From Chryseomicrobium sp. FSL W7-1435 (lineage in GTDB: Bacteria > Bacillota > Bacilli > Bacillales_A > Planococcaceae): a stretch of 64,000 nt of DNA. The DNA lies in NCBI RefSeq assembly GCF_038595005.1, contig NZ_CP151997.1:868001-932000 (forward strand). The letters run 5' to 3'. The translations under genes were made by a program, and so were the position numbers. Of this stretch, positions 26,360 through 34,557 are shown one piece after another (positions within the stretch are counted from its first letter, which is position 1; the number at the start of each line of letters is the position of its first letter). The notes under the pieces are model-generated. The model did not search any database. It was not told the DNA's origin and saw nothing but the letters and a program-made list of their open reading frames with translations.

Positions 26360-26465
26360 AATAAACGACTTCGTCTTATGAAAACGTCGATTTGTCGAAT
26401 AAATCACGATTTCATCTCATGAAATCCCCGATATGTCCAAGAAATCACGATTTCATCCCATGAAC
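26360..26465 (+). repeat. Degenerate ~20-bp periodic repeat
   Basis: AAATCACGATTTCATC[TC]CATGAA occurs twice about 41 bp apart, and related ATGAAAACG / AATAAA words fall at about 19-21 bp steps across 26360-26465. It differs in sequence from the GATGA arrays but has a similar period. Confidence 0.5.
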
Positions 26466-26488
26466 GACCGCTCAGCCACCATTTATTT

Positions 26489-26638
26489 GGCAAGCCTGTT
26501 CCGCATCTTATTGCAATCGAGCTACACAGGCTTGAAATCCCTGTAAAATGTCAACGCGTCCCATGAAGCAAAATCGCTTCATAGGCCACGCCGCCATTTT
26601 CCAAAATTTCAGGGCAAGCCTGTTCCGCATCTTATTGC
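26489..26638 (+). repeat. ~124-bp structured repeat module, about 1.2 copies
   Basis: GGCAAGCCTGTTCCGCATCT recurs 124 bp later (26489 and 26613). Inside the unit GCCTGT can pair with ACAGGC, and ATGAAGC with GCTTCAT. The unit matches 2697-2875 closely. Its end lies about 15 bp before TGGTATAGT, a likely extended -10 for tagA. Confidence 0.75.
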
Positions 26639-26689
26639 GAAATATGGTATAGTAGATAAGAATTTTTCACTAGCAAAAGGAGCTCAACC

Positions 26690-27427
26690 ATGACACAAAC
26701 AACCGTGCGCATCCTCGATGTGCCCTTCATACATACAACGCACCGTGCGTTCATCGACACACTAGTCGAACGTACCGAAACGAACCAAAAGACATTCGTC
26801 GTCACTGCTAATCCAGAAATCGTTATGCACGCGCAAGTGGATAACGAATACAAAGCGATTCTCGAGCGCGCCGATTACATCACGGCAGACGGCATCGGGA
26901 TCGTCAAAGCTGCTCAACTCATCGGCCAACCGCTCCCAGAACGCGTCAGTGGCTACGACATCATGATGGACCTACTAAAAGAAGCCGACGCCCGCAAGCT
27001 GAAAGTCTTCTTACTGGGTGCTTCGGAAACGACTAACGCCCAAGCGGCAGAACGCGTACGTACGGACTTTCCTGGCATCGACCTAGTAGGGACGCAACAC
27101 GGGTTCTTCGACTGGGAAGACCCAAGTCTTGCTGCTCGTATTCAAGCCGCGCAACCAGATTTTGTGTTCGTAGCACTAGGTTTTCCGCGCCAAGAACTAT
27201 GGATCAATCAACACCTCGACCAGTTCACTAAAGGTATCTTCATCGGTGTGGGAGGAAGTCTCGACGTCTTGTCAGGCAACGTCCAACGCGCACCTGAAAT
27301 TTGGCAGAAAATGAACCTCGAGTGGTTCTACCGCCTAGTGAAGCAACCGTCACGCTGGAAACGCATGCTGGTACTGCCTCAATTTGCATTAGTCATGCTC
27401 CGGAAACGGGGCCAACATAAGAAATGA
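26690..27427 (+). CDS. tagA: WecG/TagA-family N-acetylmannosamine transferase
   Basis: The protein has 245 residues, normal for TagA. The catalytic region VTANPEIVMHAQ (38-49) and ADYITADGIGIVKAAQ (about 61-76) are present, with the family's GxPRQE (LGFPRQELWI, about 160-169) and the C-terminal LEWFYRLVKQPSRWKRM. TagA adds ManNAc to GlcNAc-PP-undecaprenol. In SLH-bearing Bacilli this starts SCWP synthesis. An AAAAGGAG ribosome site is present. It overlaps the next gene by four bases and heads the tagA-flippase-DUF5693-csaB operon. Confidence 0.93.
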   Translation: MTQTTVRILDVPFIHTTHRAFIDTLVERTETNQKTFVVTANPEIVMHAQVDNEYKAILERADYITADGIGIVKAAQLIGQPLPERVSGYDIMMDLLKEADARKLKVFLLGASETTNAQAAERVRTDFPGIDLVGTQHGFFDWEDPSLAARIQAAQPDFVFVALGFPRQELWINQHLDQFTKGIFIGVGGSLDVLSGNVQRAPEIWQKMNLEWFYRLVKQPSRWKRMLVLPQFALVMLRKRGQHKK

Positions 27428-28986
27428 AGAGTACCTTATTCAAAAGTGCCGTCATCTTATCTGTGGCCGCACTTATCTCTAAACTATTAGGAAGCCTGTT
27501 CCGAGTGCCGCTTCAAAACATTGCAGGCGACGAAGTGCTCGGTATTTTCACACTGGTCTATCCGGTGTACATGGTGGCGCTGATCCTGTCGGTGGCAGGA
27601 ATTCCAATCGCTATCTCCAAACTCATTGCAGAAGCTCGTGCGGAACAAGACACGCTTGCCGTGCGTCATATCTACAGCACCGCGCGTATTCTCGCCATCG
27701 TCTTTGGAATTGTCAGCTTCTCATTGATCTGGCTGTTCTCAGCACCACTAGCTGAACAATTAGGAGGCCAAGAAACACGTCTGGCACTCGTCATTGTCGC
27801 GACGACATTACTTGTGGCGCCTTACATGGCTGTCTACCGCGGTTATTTCCAAGGTCATCAGTCGATGAATCCGACAGCAATTTCACAAGTCATTGAACAA
27901 TTCGTCCGCGTAGGGTTGATTCTTGCGATTGCGCTTTATTTAGTGCGAGCCAACTATGCGACGGAAACAATTGCAGGAGGCATAATGGTAGGGTCGTTCT
28001 TCGGGGCACTGGCGTCACTGATCTATTTACTCAGCCTCTATGCAAAGTCAGATGTCCGTATTCGCCCGGAAACACGACTTTCCACAGCGGAATTTACTAA
28101 ACGTTCGAAGCAAATCTTAAAACTCTCGCTACCGATTGCATTCGGTGCGATTACAATGGCGTTACTAAACCTCGTCGATTCCTTGACGATTCCAACAGCG
28201 CTAGCCAATTTCTTAGGAACAACCGAAAACATTACGTACCAATACGGAATCTACGGTCGCGGTTTGACCATCGTGCAGATTGTGACGGTTTTTGCGAGCT
28301 CCGTCATCTTGCCACTCATCCCTACCATTTCAGCTAAACTTGTAAAAGGGGAGAAGGCCGAAGCGACACGTCTCGTGAGCCAAACCTTTTTCCTGACGGC
28401 ATTATTATCAGTGCCTGCCGCAATAGGGCTGGTGGTGCTGACAACCCCGATAAACTTAGGCTTGTTCACAGATACGACTGGAAATGAAGTGCTTGCCATC
28501 ATCTCCTTCAGCTCACTATTTACGTCCCTCACGATTCTTGGGACAGGTGTTTTGCAAGGGATGGACAAAGCGAAACTTGCCGCATGGCTCATCGTCGGAG
28601 CGGTTGCAGTGAAGTGGGTTTTAAACCTAACACTCGTTGCGAACTATGGCCTTACAGGAGCCGCGTATTCGACTTTGATCATTTACGTGTTACTTACAGT
28701 CGCGAACGGTATTGCCATTCGCCGATTCGTCTCGATTCCATGGCTCACGAAAAACGAACTGCTTGTCATCGTAGCAGCTGTCATCATGGGAGCAGTCATT
28801 TACTTGCCTATGCAGTGGATGGACTTTGAAGACCTAGGACGACTTGTAGCTCTAGGCTATGTAGCAGTCGCAGCCATTATCGGTGGAATTCTCTATTTTG
28901 CTATTTTACTTGTCACAAAAGCCTTGAGCCCAGAACTACTCCAATCCTTGCCGGTCATCGGCAAACGCTTAACTAAAACGAAATAG
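27424..28986 (+). CDS. MOP-superfamily lipid-linked glycan flippase (SpoVB/MurJ-like)
   Basis: The protein has 520 residues with 14 hydrophobic segments and the polysaccharide-biosynthesis/MATE-like start KSAVILSVAALISKLLGSLFRVPLQ. Such proteins flip undecaprenyl-PP-linked saccharides outward. Its place between tagA and csaB suggests the SCWP repeat unit as cargo, but a lipid II flippase cannot be excluded from sequence alone. It is translationally coupled to tagA. Confidence 0.88.
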   Translation: MKSTLFKSAVILSVAALISKLLGSLFRVPLQNIAGDEVLGIFTLVYPVYMVALILSVAGIPIAISKLIAEARAEQDTLAVRHIYSTARILAIVFGIVSFSLIWLFSAPLAEQLGGQETRLALVIVATTLLVAPYMAVYRGYFQGHQSMNPTAISQVIEQFVRVGLILAIALYLVRANYATETIAGGIMVGSFFGALASLIYLLSLYAKSDVRIRPETRLSTAEFTKRSKQILKLSLPIAFGAITMALLNLVDSLTIPTALANFLGTTENITYQYGIYGRGLTIVQIVTVFASSVILPLIPTISAKLVKGEKAEATRLVSQTFFLTALLSVPAAIGLVVLTTPINLGLFTDTTGNEVLAIISFSSLFTSLTILGTGVLQGMDKAKLAAWLIVGAVAVKWVLNLTLVANYGLTGAAYSTLIIYVLLTVANGIAIRRFVSIPWLTKNELLVIVAAVIMGAVIYLPMQWMDFEDLGRLVALGYVAVAAIIGGILYFAILLVTKALSPELLQSLPVIGKRLTKTK

Positions 28987-29000
28987 GGGTGCTTTCCCAC

Positions 29001-30878
29001 ATGAAGAAGATTTTACTTGGAATTTGTATTGCGGCGATGCTGCTGACGATTCCTTCTATTTATAGCCGTGTTGTTACGGAAGAAGAAAACAAAACTATTG
29101 AGACGACGATTCCTTATGCGACCGTCCACAACTGGCTAGTCGATTATCCAGAACTTGACGTCGACGCAATCCATCAACAATTGCTCGACAACGGAATTGA
29201 TTCAGTCGCTGTCGAAGCGGAAACATTAAGTAGCCTCCAACAACGTGGAATGTTGAACGTAGTGAGCGTTTCTTTGATGAAGCAATTGCTTATTTTTAAC
29301 GAGTTACCAGAACTGGAGCACCCATTTGATAAAGATGGAATATTCATCTATTCCGATGGGGAGACCTCTTTTGGAGATATCACGCGCAACGTTTTCAGCG
29401 AAGCGCAACCAATTCGTGTAAACAATACCATCTATACATTCGTACCCGGAAATTTCAATGAACTGATGAACTTGCCGATTGGCTACGACACACAGCTAAT
29501 TGATACGCTCCTGGATGCTGGATTCAATGTCATCCCTCGTTTAGGTGATCATGCTAAGCCGGAAGTCACAGAGCGTATGATTGAAGAATTAATTGCTGTT
29601 AAACAAGATGGTGTAGAGACGGTCATCTTTAATGGTAAATCTGTGCCTTTTGGTCTGAAGAATGAGGGGCATGAAAAGTTTGGGGAACAATTAAAAGAAG
29701 CTGGATACACAATGGGGTGGATCGAATTCCTAGATGAACCTCAAATTGGGTTCGATCAATTAGCCTACAAAAATGACCTCAACGTAGTTCGTCTACACAG
29801 CCGACAAGTAACAACGACTACGATTGTCGATGATGTCGAAGTTTATGTGCGAGCTTTCAAAGAACGAAATATTCGCATGGCATTTGTTAACTTGGCGGAT
29901 GAAGAATACGAAGAAGCTATGACTACTCTTGAAACCTTTAACACGCGTCTCGAATCAAAATTACCTGATGCTTTCACACGGGGACAAGCAGTCACATTTG
30001 ATAAGGTAGAAATTCCGTTATGGCAGAAACTTATTGGCCTGATTGGGCTCGTTTCGTTCCTTGGTTTTGTGGCTGAACTAGTATTCAAACGCCGGAAACT
30101 AACTTATGTAGCACTCGCAGGTCTTTCTCTATTAGCAATCTTATATTTATTTACTGGAGAAGGTATGATTTTGAAAGCTTTAGCTCTTGGTTTAGCTATT
30201 GCAGCACCAATAGCGGCCGTTCTACTACCTAAAGATCCGACGAAGAAATTGTATTTAGTGCGTTCCTACGCAGCATCTATTGCGCTTGTACTGCTCGGTG
30301 TATGGTTCGTAGTAGTTTTATTAAACGGTAACGCCTTCTATTTAGGAATTGACCAATTCCGCGGAGTGAGTCTTGTCAACATTCTACCTATTGCCTTCTT
30401 AGTGCTTTACGCTTTATGGGAAAACCTACCGAAGTTGTTGAGAGCAGTAATTGCCTATTGGCATATCGTTGTCATCGCAGTCCTCGGCGGAATCATCTTG
30501 TTCTACATTGGTCGAGGTGGGAATGAAGGCATGGTTATCCCATACGAATTGCAATTCCGTCTATGGTTAGAAGAAACTCTCTATGTTCGACCACGCACTA
30601 AAGAGTTCTTAATTGGGTTGCCTTTGCTTGTCCTGGCGTTCCACATTGCAAAAACAGATATTAAATCTAGTTTTTATGTACTAATTCCAGCAGTCATCGG
30701 GGTACTATCTATCATGAACACTTTCACACATTTACACATCCCGTTATCGATTTCCTTACTACGCACAGGCTATAGCGTCGTACTTGGATTCTTGATTGGT
30801 CTAGTGTTTATCGTTATCTATGAATATTTGAAAAAAGTCATTCTTCGCGAATGGGCACGAAAGAGGTGGGTTCGATGA
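29001..30878 (+). CDS. DUF5693-type membrane protein of the SCWP locus
   Basis: I start at ATG 29001 (MKKILLGICIAAMLL) after a GGGGTG ribosome site, rather than GTG 28989. This gives 625 residues. The N-terminal span is about 5-22. A large extracytoplasmic alpha/beta domain follows (about 25-345, probably barrel-like, with VVRLHSRQV and FVNLADEEYEEA). About eight to nine spans fill the C-terminal half. I recognise it as the DUF5693 family usually found next to csaB; its role is unproven. The stop overlaps the csaB start (ATGA). Confidence 0.8.
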   Translation: MKKILLGICIAAMLLTIPSIYSRVVTEEENKTIETTIPYATVHNWLVDYPELDVDAIHQQLLDNGIDSVAVEAETLSSLQQRGMLNVVSVSLMKQLLIFNELPELEHPFDKDGIFIYSDGETSFGDITRNVFSEAQPIRVNNTIYTFVPGNFNELMNLPIGYDTQLIDTLLDAGFNVIPRLGDHAKPEVTERMIEELIAVKQDGVETVIFNGKSVPFGLKNEGHEKFGEQLKEAGYTMGWIEFLDEPQIGFDQLAYKNDLNVVRLHSRQVTTTTIVDDVEVYVRAFKERNIRMAFVNLADEEYEEAMTTLETFNTRLESKLPDAFTRGQAVTFDKVEIPLWQKLIGLIGLVSFLGFVAELVFKRRKLTYVALAGLSLLAILYLFTGEGMILKALALGLAIAAPIAAVLLPKDPTKKLYLVRSYAASIALVLLGVWFVVVLLNGNAFYLGIDQFRGVSLVNILPIAFLVLYALWENLPKLLRAVIAYWHIVVIAVLGGIILFYIGRGGNEGMVIPYELQFRLWLEETLYVRPRTKEFLIGLPLLVLAFHIAKTDIKSSFYVLIPAVIGVLSIMNTFTHLHIPLSISLLRTGYSVVLGFLIGLVFIVIYEYLKKVILREWARKRWVR

Positions 30879-31954
30879 AAGTAGTTTTATCTGGCTATTA
30901 CGGCTTTGATAATGTAGGAGATGAGGCCATCCTTTACGCAATCATTCATGCACTGCGAAACGAAGAACCAACAATCGACATCACAGTACTTTCCAACAAC
31001 CCGTCAAAAACGGCTAAGACCTATGGTGTCGAAGCTGTAAACCGTTGGAAGCTTCCAGAAGTTTATGAAGTGTTGAAAAGTGCAGACGGACTGATCAGTG
31101 GTGGGGGAAGTCTGTTGCAAGACAAGACTGGCTGGAAGACGATTCCGTATTACCTTGCTGTAATGGGAATGGCGAAAGCATCAGATACGCCATTCTTCGT
31201 TTATGCACAAGGGATGGGACCTGTCAGCAAACTCCAAAACAAGCTGATGATGAAGCAAGTGCTGAAGCGTGCTAGTATTCTCACAGTGCGTGACCAAGAT
31301 TCAAAAGACTTGTTGACGAAGATTGGGATCAAGAAAGACATCTCTATAGTTCCTGATCCGGTTCTTGGCATAAACCCAAGTGGATTTGCCAACCCATTCA
31401 AAGTGAAGAAAATCAAACGTGTTATTGCGGTTTCTGTTCGGGAATGGGCTCAAAGTGATGTCTTCATGCCAAAGCTTGCTGAAGCATTTGACCGCTTGGC
31501 GGCAGAAGGAAACACGATTGTCCTTGTCCCGATGCACGGCAAACACGACGATGAAACATCTCAAGCGTTGCGCAACCAGATGAAGCATCAGAGTTTTGTG
31601 CACATCTCGCCATTTAACGCGTCAATCGAAAACAAGATGGCGGTCATCCGCGATGCAGATTTACTGATCGGTATGCGACTTCACGCACTGATCTTTGCAG
31701 CTGCAGGACGAACACCGTTTATTGCACTATCCTACGATCCAAAAATCGATGCGTTTGCGAAGCTTGCAGACCAACCTGTCCTCGGGCATGTCGAATCTAA
31801 CGACTGGACGGCAGAAGATCTCTATTCTGCAACCAATGCACAGCTTAGCAACCTTAAGGAGCGCACACAGCACTTGTCGGATACGGTTCGTCCGCATCAG
31901 CAGCGTGCCAATGATACTGCGCGTCAGGTTATCGATTTCATTCGTTCGAACTAA
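30875..31954 (+). CDS. csaB: Polysaccharide pyruvyl transferase CsaB
   Basis: The ATG at 30875 (MKVVLSGYYGFDNVGDEAIL) has a GAGGTGG ribosome site and overlaps the upstream stop, so I reject the longer frame from 30851. The length is 359 residues. GYYGFDNVGDE, DGLISGGGSLLQD, and a C-terminal IGMRLHALIFAA are signature CsaB/PS_pyruv_trans motifs. CsaB adds the ketal pyruvate to SCWP ManNAc that SLH domains recognise, so it explains how the nine SLH proteins in this window can be anchored. Confidence 0.95.
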   Translation: MKVVLSGYYGFDNVGDEAILYAIIHALRNEEPTIDITVLSNNPSKTAKTYGVEAVNRWKLPEVYEVLKSADGLISGGGSLLQDKTGWKTIPYYLAVMGMAKASDTPFFVYAQGMGPVSKLQNKLMMKQVLKRASILTVRDQDSKDLLTKIGIKKDISIVPDPVLGINPSGFANPFKVKKIKRVIAVSVREWAQSDVFMPKLAEAFDRLAAEGNTIVLVPMHGKHDDETSQALRNQMKHQSFVHISPFNASIENKMAVIRDADLLIGMRLHALIFAAAGRTPFIALSYDPKIDAFAKLADQPVLGHVESNDWTAEDLYSATNAQLSNLKERTQHLSDTVRPHQQRANDTARQVIDFIRSN

Positions 31955-31960
31955 ACAGCA

Positions 31961-32006
31961 AAAATCTCGGCAGCCTAGTTTATAGGTTGCCGAGATTTTT
32001 TTTTTA
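31961..32006 (+). terminator. Strong terminator closing the SCWP operon
   Basis: AAAATCTCGGCAGCCT pairs with AGGTTGCCGAGATTTT (one wobble), followed by a long T-run. Confidence 0.92.
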
Positions 32007-32009
32007 CTA

Positions 32010-33097
32010 ACAACAATTTCATGTATCTCCAGCTGATTCGTCTTTGAAATTAAATGAAAAGGAGCAGCAGATTAGAATACTCCGCTGCCAGAGATTGATT
32101 TCCTAATAAGTAAGTACCAAAAAACCGGTCTTTCTGTTATCAACAATTTCATCCACCTCCAGCTGATTCGTCTTCTGAATCAAGTGAAAAAGGAGTAGCA
32201 GATTAGAATACTCCGCTGCCAGAGATTGATTTCCTAATAAGTGCTAAAAACCAAAACTAGGCGATTCGCTTTTTGAGCGAATCGCCTAGCATTCTTCTTA
32301 GTACTTTCAAAAATCAATATCTGTCATCTAAGAAAACTTAATCTACTACTACCTTTCAGGAAGTGGTAGAAATGATTCAGTTCCTTTTTCGGCTCCGCCT
32401 CTAACAGTTCAATGAAACTCAAAGCGCTATCGAGTTCCGGTCGCCAGAAATACGCTCCAAAATCAGTCGCACCCGCAGAGGCAACTAACGCCTCAACGGG
32501 GACGCCCGATTTTCTCGGAATTTCTAAGAGTGGCAACCTCCACATCTAGACTGAGGCGGGCTGTGCTAACGCAAGGCCCGATTCATATTGTGAAACGTCA
32601 CAGTCTAGGTCAGCGAGTTTGAAGAACAAGACAAGTAAACTCCTTGCAGATGCTACACAGTGATCACATTTACTTCAAGTTAACTAGTCATAGAGACTGT
32701 GTTATCAACTGATTAAGAACAAGCTGTATTCCTTATTTTTGATTTTAAAGTATTCATATGAAATCTGATATTTATAAGGTTAACTCGCTGACCTACACTA
32801 TGTTTTATCTAACATAGTATCGGGCCTTGCGTTAGCACAGCACGGCAGAGACTGTTAATAGCAAAGAGAAGTGAGAAGTTAAGAAAATCAATAGAGCCGG
32901 AGGCGACTAGTAACCTAATAGGCTTCACAACTTCCTAAGAAGAAGTCTTTCAACAACTTTTATCTAGCGGAAGCTGATCGTTTTCGGTCGAATGAAGAAG
33001 AGAGGCACCGGATTCGCTCAAAAAGCGAATCCGGTGCCTTTCTTTTTTACTTGATTAAGAAGACGAATCGGCTGGAGATAGATGAAACTGTTGATAC
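32010..33097 (+). repeat. Large nested inverted-repeat element, copy A
   Basis: About 1.09 kb and non-coding. It opens with AACAATTTCATGTATCTCC and repeats that end block at 32140 (AACAATTTCATCCACCTCC). It closes with the complementary GGAGATAGATGAAACTGTT near 33075. Inside are a left hairpin (GGCGATTCGCT/AGCGAATCGCC near 32260), a ~118-bp module (32431-32548) and a GC-rich arm near 32555-32582 complementary to 32820-32848. AGGTCAGCGAG and CTCGCTGACCT form a central clamp, and a right hairpin near 33005 (GCACCGGATTCGCT) is followed by T-rich sequence. It separates csaB from the acyltransferase. Confidence 0.88.
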
Positions 33098-33153
33098 AGG
33101 AAAAGGAGTCCTTTTTCTTTCGTTTCAAATGAACTGATAAGGAGACTAGTCGG

Positions 33154-34293
33154 TTATTTAGCTTTCTTAGCTCGACCTCGCCAGCCCCAAACCTTATTCC
33201 CCTTACCGAAAATAACCCAACTCGCCGGCACAAAATCGTATACGAGACGCACAATCAACCAACTTCCTAAGAAGATGGCAAAGAACGTGAACACTTGCCA
33301 ACCGTGGAATACAAACGGTGAGCCGCCTGGCAACCATTCCCGCATCCAATAAAGCAAATACGGATGAATCAAGTAAATCCCAAACGACACCGCACCGATT
33401 TCCACAAGTGTTGCTTTAAATCGTGGCAGGTTAAAGTGACCAAGCGCATGCGCTAGTACAAAGATTAAGAATCCGGCAGTCAGCGCCATCAAACTCCAAG
33501 TTAGCTCATAAGTAAAGGACGAGAAATACGCAGATCCCGTTCGTGCCATTACCATCACATAATAATAACCAGCAGTCATGACGAGATACAAGGCGACCAC
33601 ACCCACTAAGACAAATCTGCTGCGGCGAAGATCTTTTAACCAGGTCACGAACTGTTCATAGTAGATACCGAGAAAGGCACCCATGAAATAAAACATGAAA
33701 TAAGACAAAGAGATAGAACCCTTCTCAGGGACTTGGAAGAAATGCGTATTGGCTAAAACCCATGCCCACTGAATCAAGATCCCGAGTGGCAATGCCCATT
33801 TCCGTAAAAATTCAAAACGCTTGAAGAGATACAAGAAGATAGGGAACATCAAGTAAAACTGCACGCTCACATAGACAAAATACAAGTGGGTATAAGCATT
33901 TCCTGTTAACAACTCGCCTGTAAACTTATCGATGATTTCAGGCCATGTCAGATCGAACTGATTGATATCGTAGCGAAGGGCAAAATAGAAAACCGAAAAG
34001 ACGATATAAGGAACCAAGATGTACAGCAAGCGATTTTTGTAAAAGCTCGTGAACAGTTTCGGCGTTAAATCTCGATAATAGTACGTATAGAATAAGATGA
34101 AACTGCTTAGAAAGATAAACGTTGACGTCCCGATTTTTCCAGCAATGTTCAAAATGCTATAGCCTGTATAAGGAAGAGAGAAAGGCACGGTCATACCCAT
34201 TCCGGTTGAACTGGAATGTACGAAGAGCACTGCAAAAATTGCCAGTGCACGAGCCCACTGAACTTCGCTTAAAAAAGGTCGTTTCAATTGCAT
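33154..34293 (-). CDS. Acyltransferase-3 family membrane protein
   Basis: I start at ATG 34293 (MQLKRPFLSEVQWARALAIF), preceded by GGTGA; a GTG at 34302 is possible. This gives 379 residues with about ten spans. The catalytic-type His is in ALAIFAVLFVHSSS (near 26), and the family's F-x-SSF-x-L segment (TFIFLSSFILFYTYYYRD) is visible. Relatives O-acetylate wall or secreted glycans. In Bacilli with SLH proteins, such enzymes (PatA/OatA types) acetylate SCWP, so the position beside csaB makes SCWP a reasonable but unproven substrate. Confidence 0.88.
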   Translation of the reverse strand: MQLKRPFLSEVQWARALAIFAVLFVHSSSTGMGMTVPFSLPYTGYSILNIAGKIGTSTFIFLSSFILFYTYYYRDLTPKLFTSFYKNRLLYILVPYIVFSVFYFALRYDINQFDLTWPEIIDKFTGELLTGNAYTHLYFVYVSVQFYLMFPIFLYLFKRFEFLRKWALPLGILIQWAWVLANTHFFQVPEKGSISLSYFMFYFMGAFLGIYYEQFVTWLKDLRRSRFVLVGVVALYLVMTAGYYYVMVMARTGSAYFSSFTYELTWSLMALTAGFLIFVLAHALGHFNLPRFKATLVEIGAVSFGIYLIHPYLLYWMREWLPGGSPFVFHGWQVFTFFAIFLGSWLIVRLVYDFVPASWVIFGKGNKVWGWRGRAKKAK

Positions 34294-34379
34294 AGAAGTC
34301 ACCAGCTTTTCCTAGAATACCTATAGTTTAACAGATTTCACTACCACTCGCCAAAGCCTGTCAAAAATCACCGCAAAAC

Positions 34380-34416
34380 TGTAAAGCTTATGTGAAATTT
34401 ACAAAGGATTTGTTAA
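34380..34416 (-). promoter_or_regulatory. Possible PhoP-type direct repeats
   Basis: On the minus strand TTCACA-N5-TTTACA and TTAACA-N5-TTTGTA form two pairs of 11-bp-spaced hexamers resembling PhoP boxes (TTHACA). The first pair is also one base off a WalR box on the plus strand. It lies just upstream of the 5'-nucleotidase promoter, where phosphate control would make sense. Confidence 0.35.
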
Positions 34417-34440
34417 GTTGGTAATTTTCTGAATAGAATG

Positions 34441-34469
34441 TTGTCGGACTACCGAGAGATTGATATAAT
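34441..34469 (+). promoter_or_regulatory. Promoter of the SLH 5'-nucleotidase gene
   Basis: TTGTCG and TATAAT separated by 17 bases, 89 bp before the start codon. Confidence 0.65.
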
Positions 34470-34557
34470 TATCTGTGCATGATTGCGCTTTCATCTCAGG
34501 TCTAAACGCATACATAAAAACAGTGCAATCACCAAAAAAACCAAAGGATGGTGTCGA

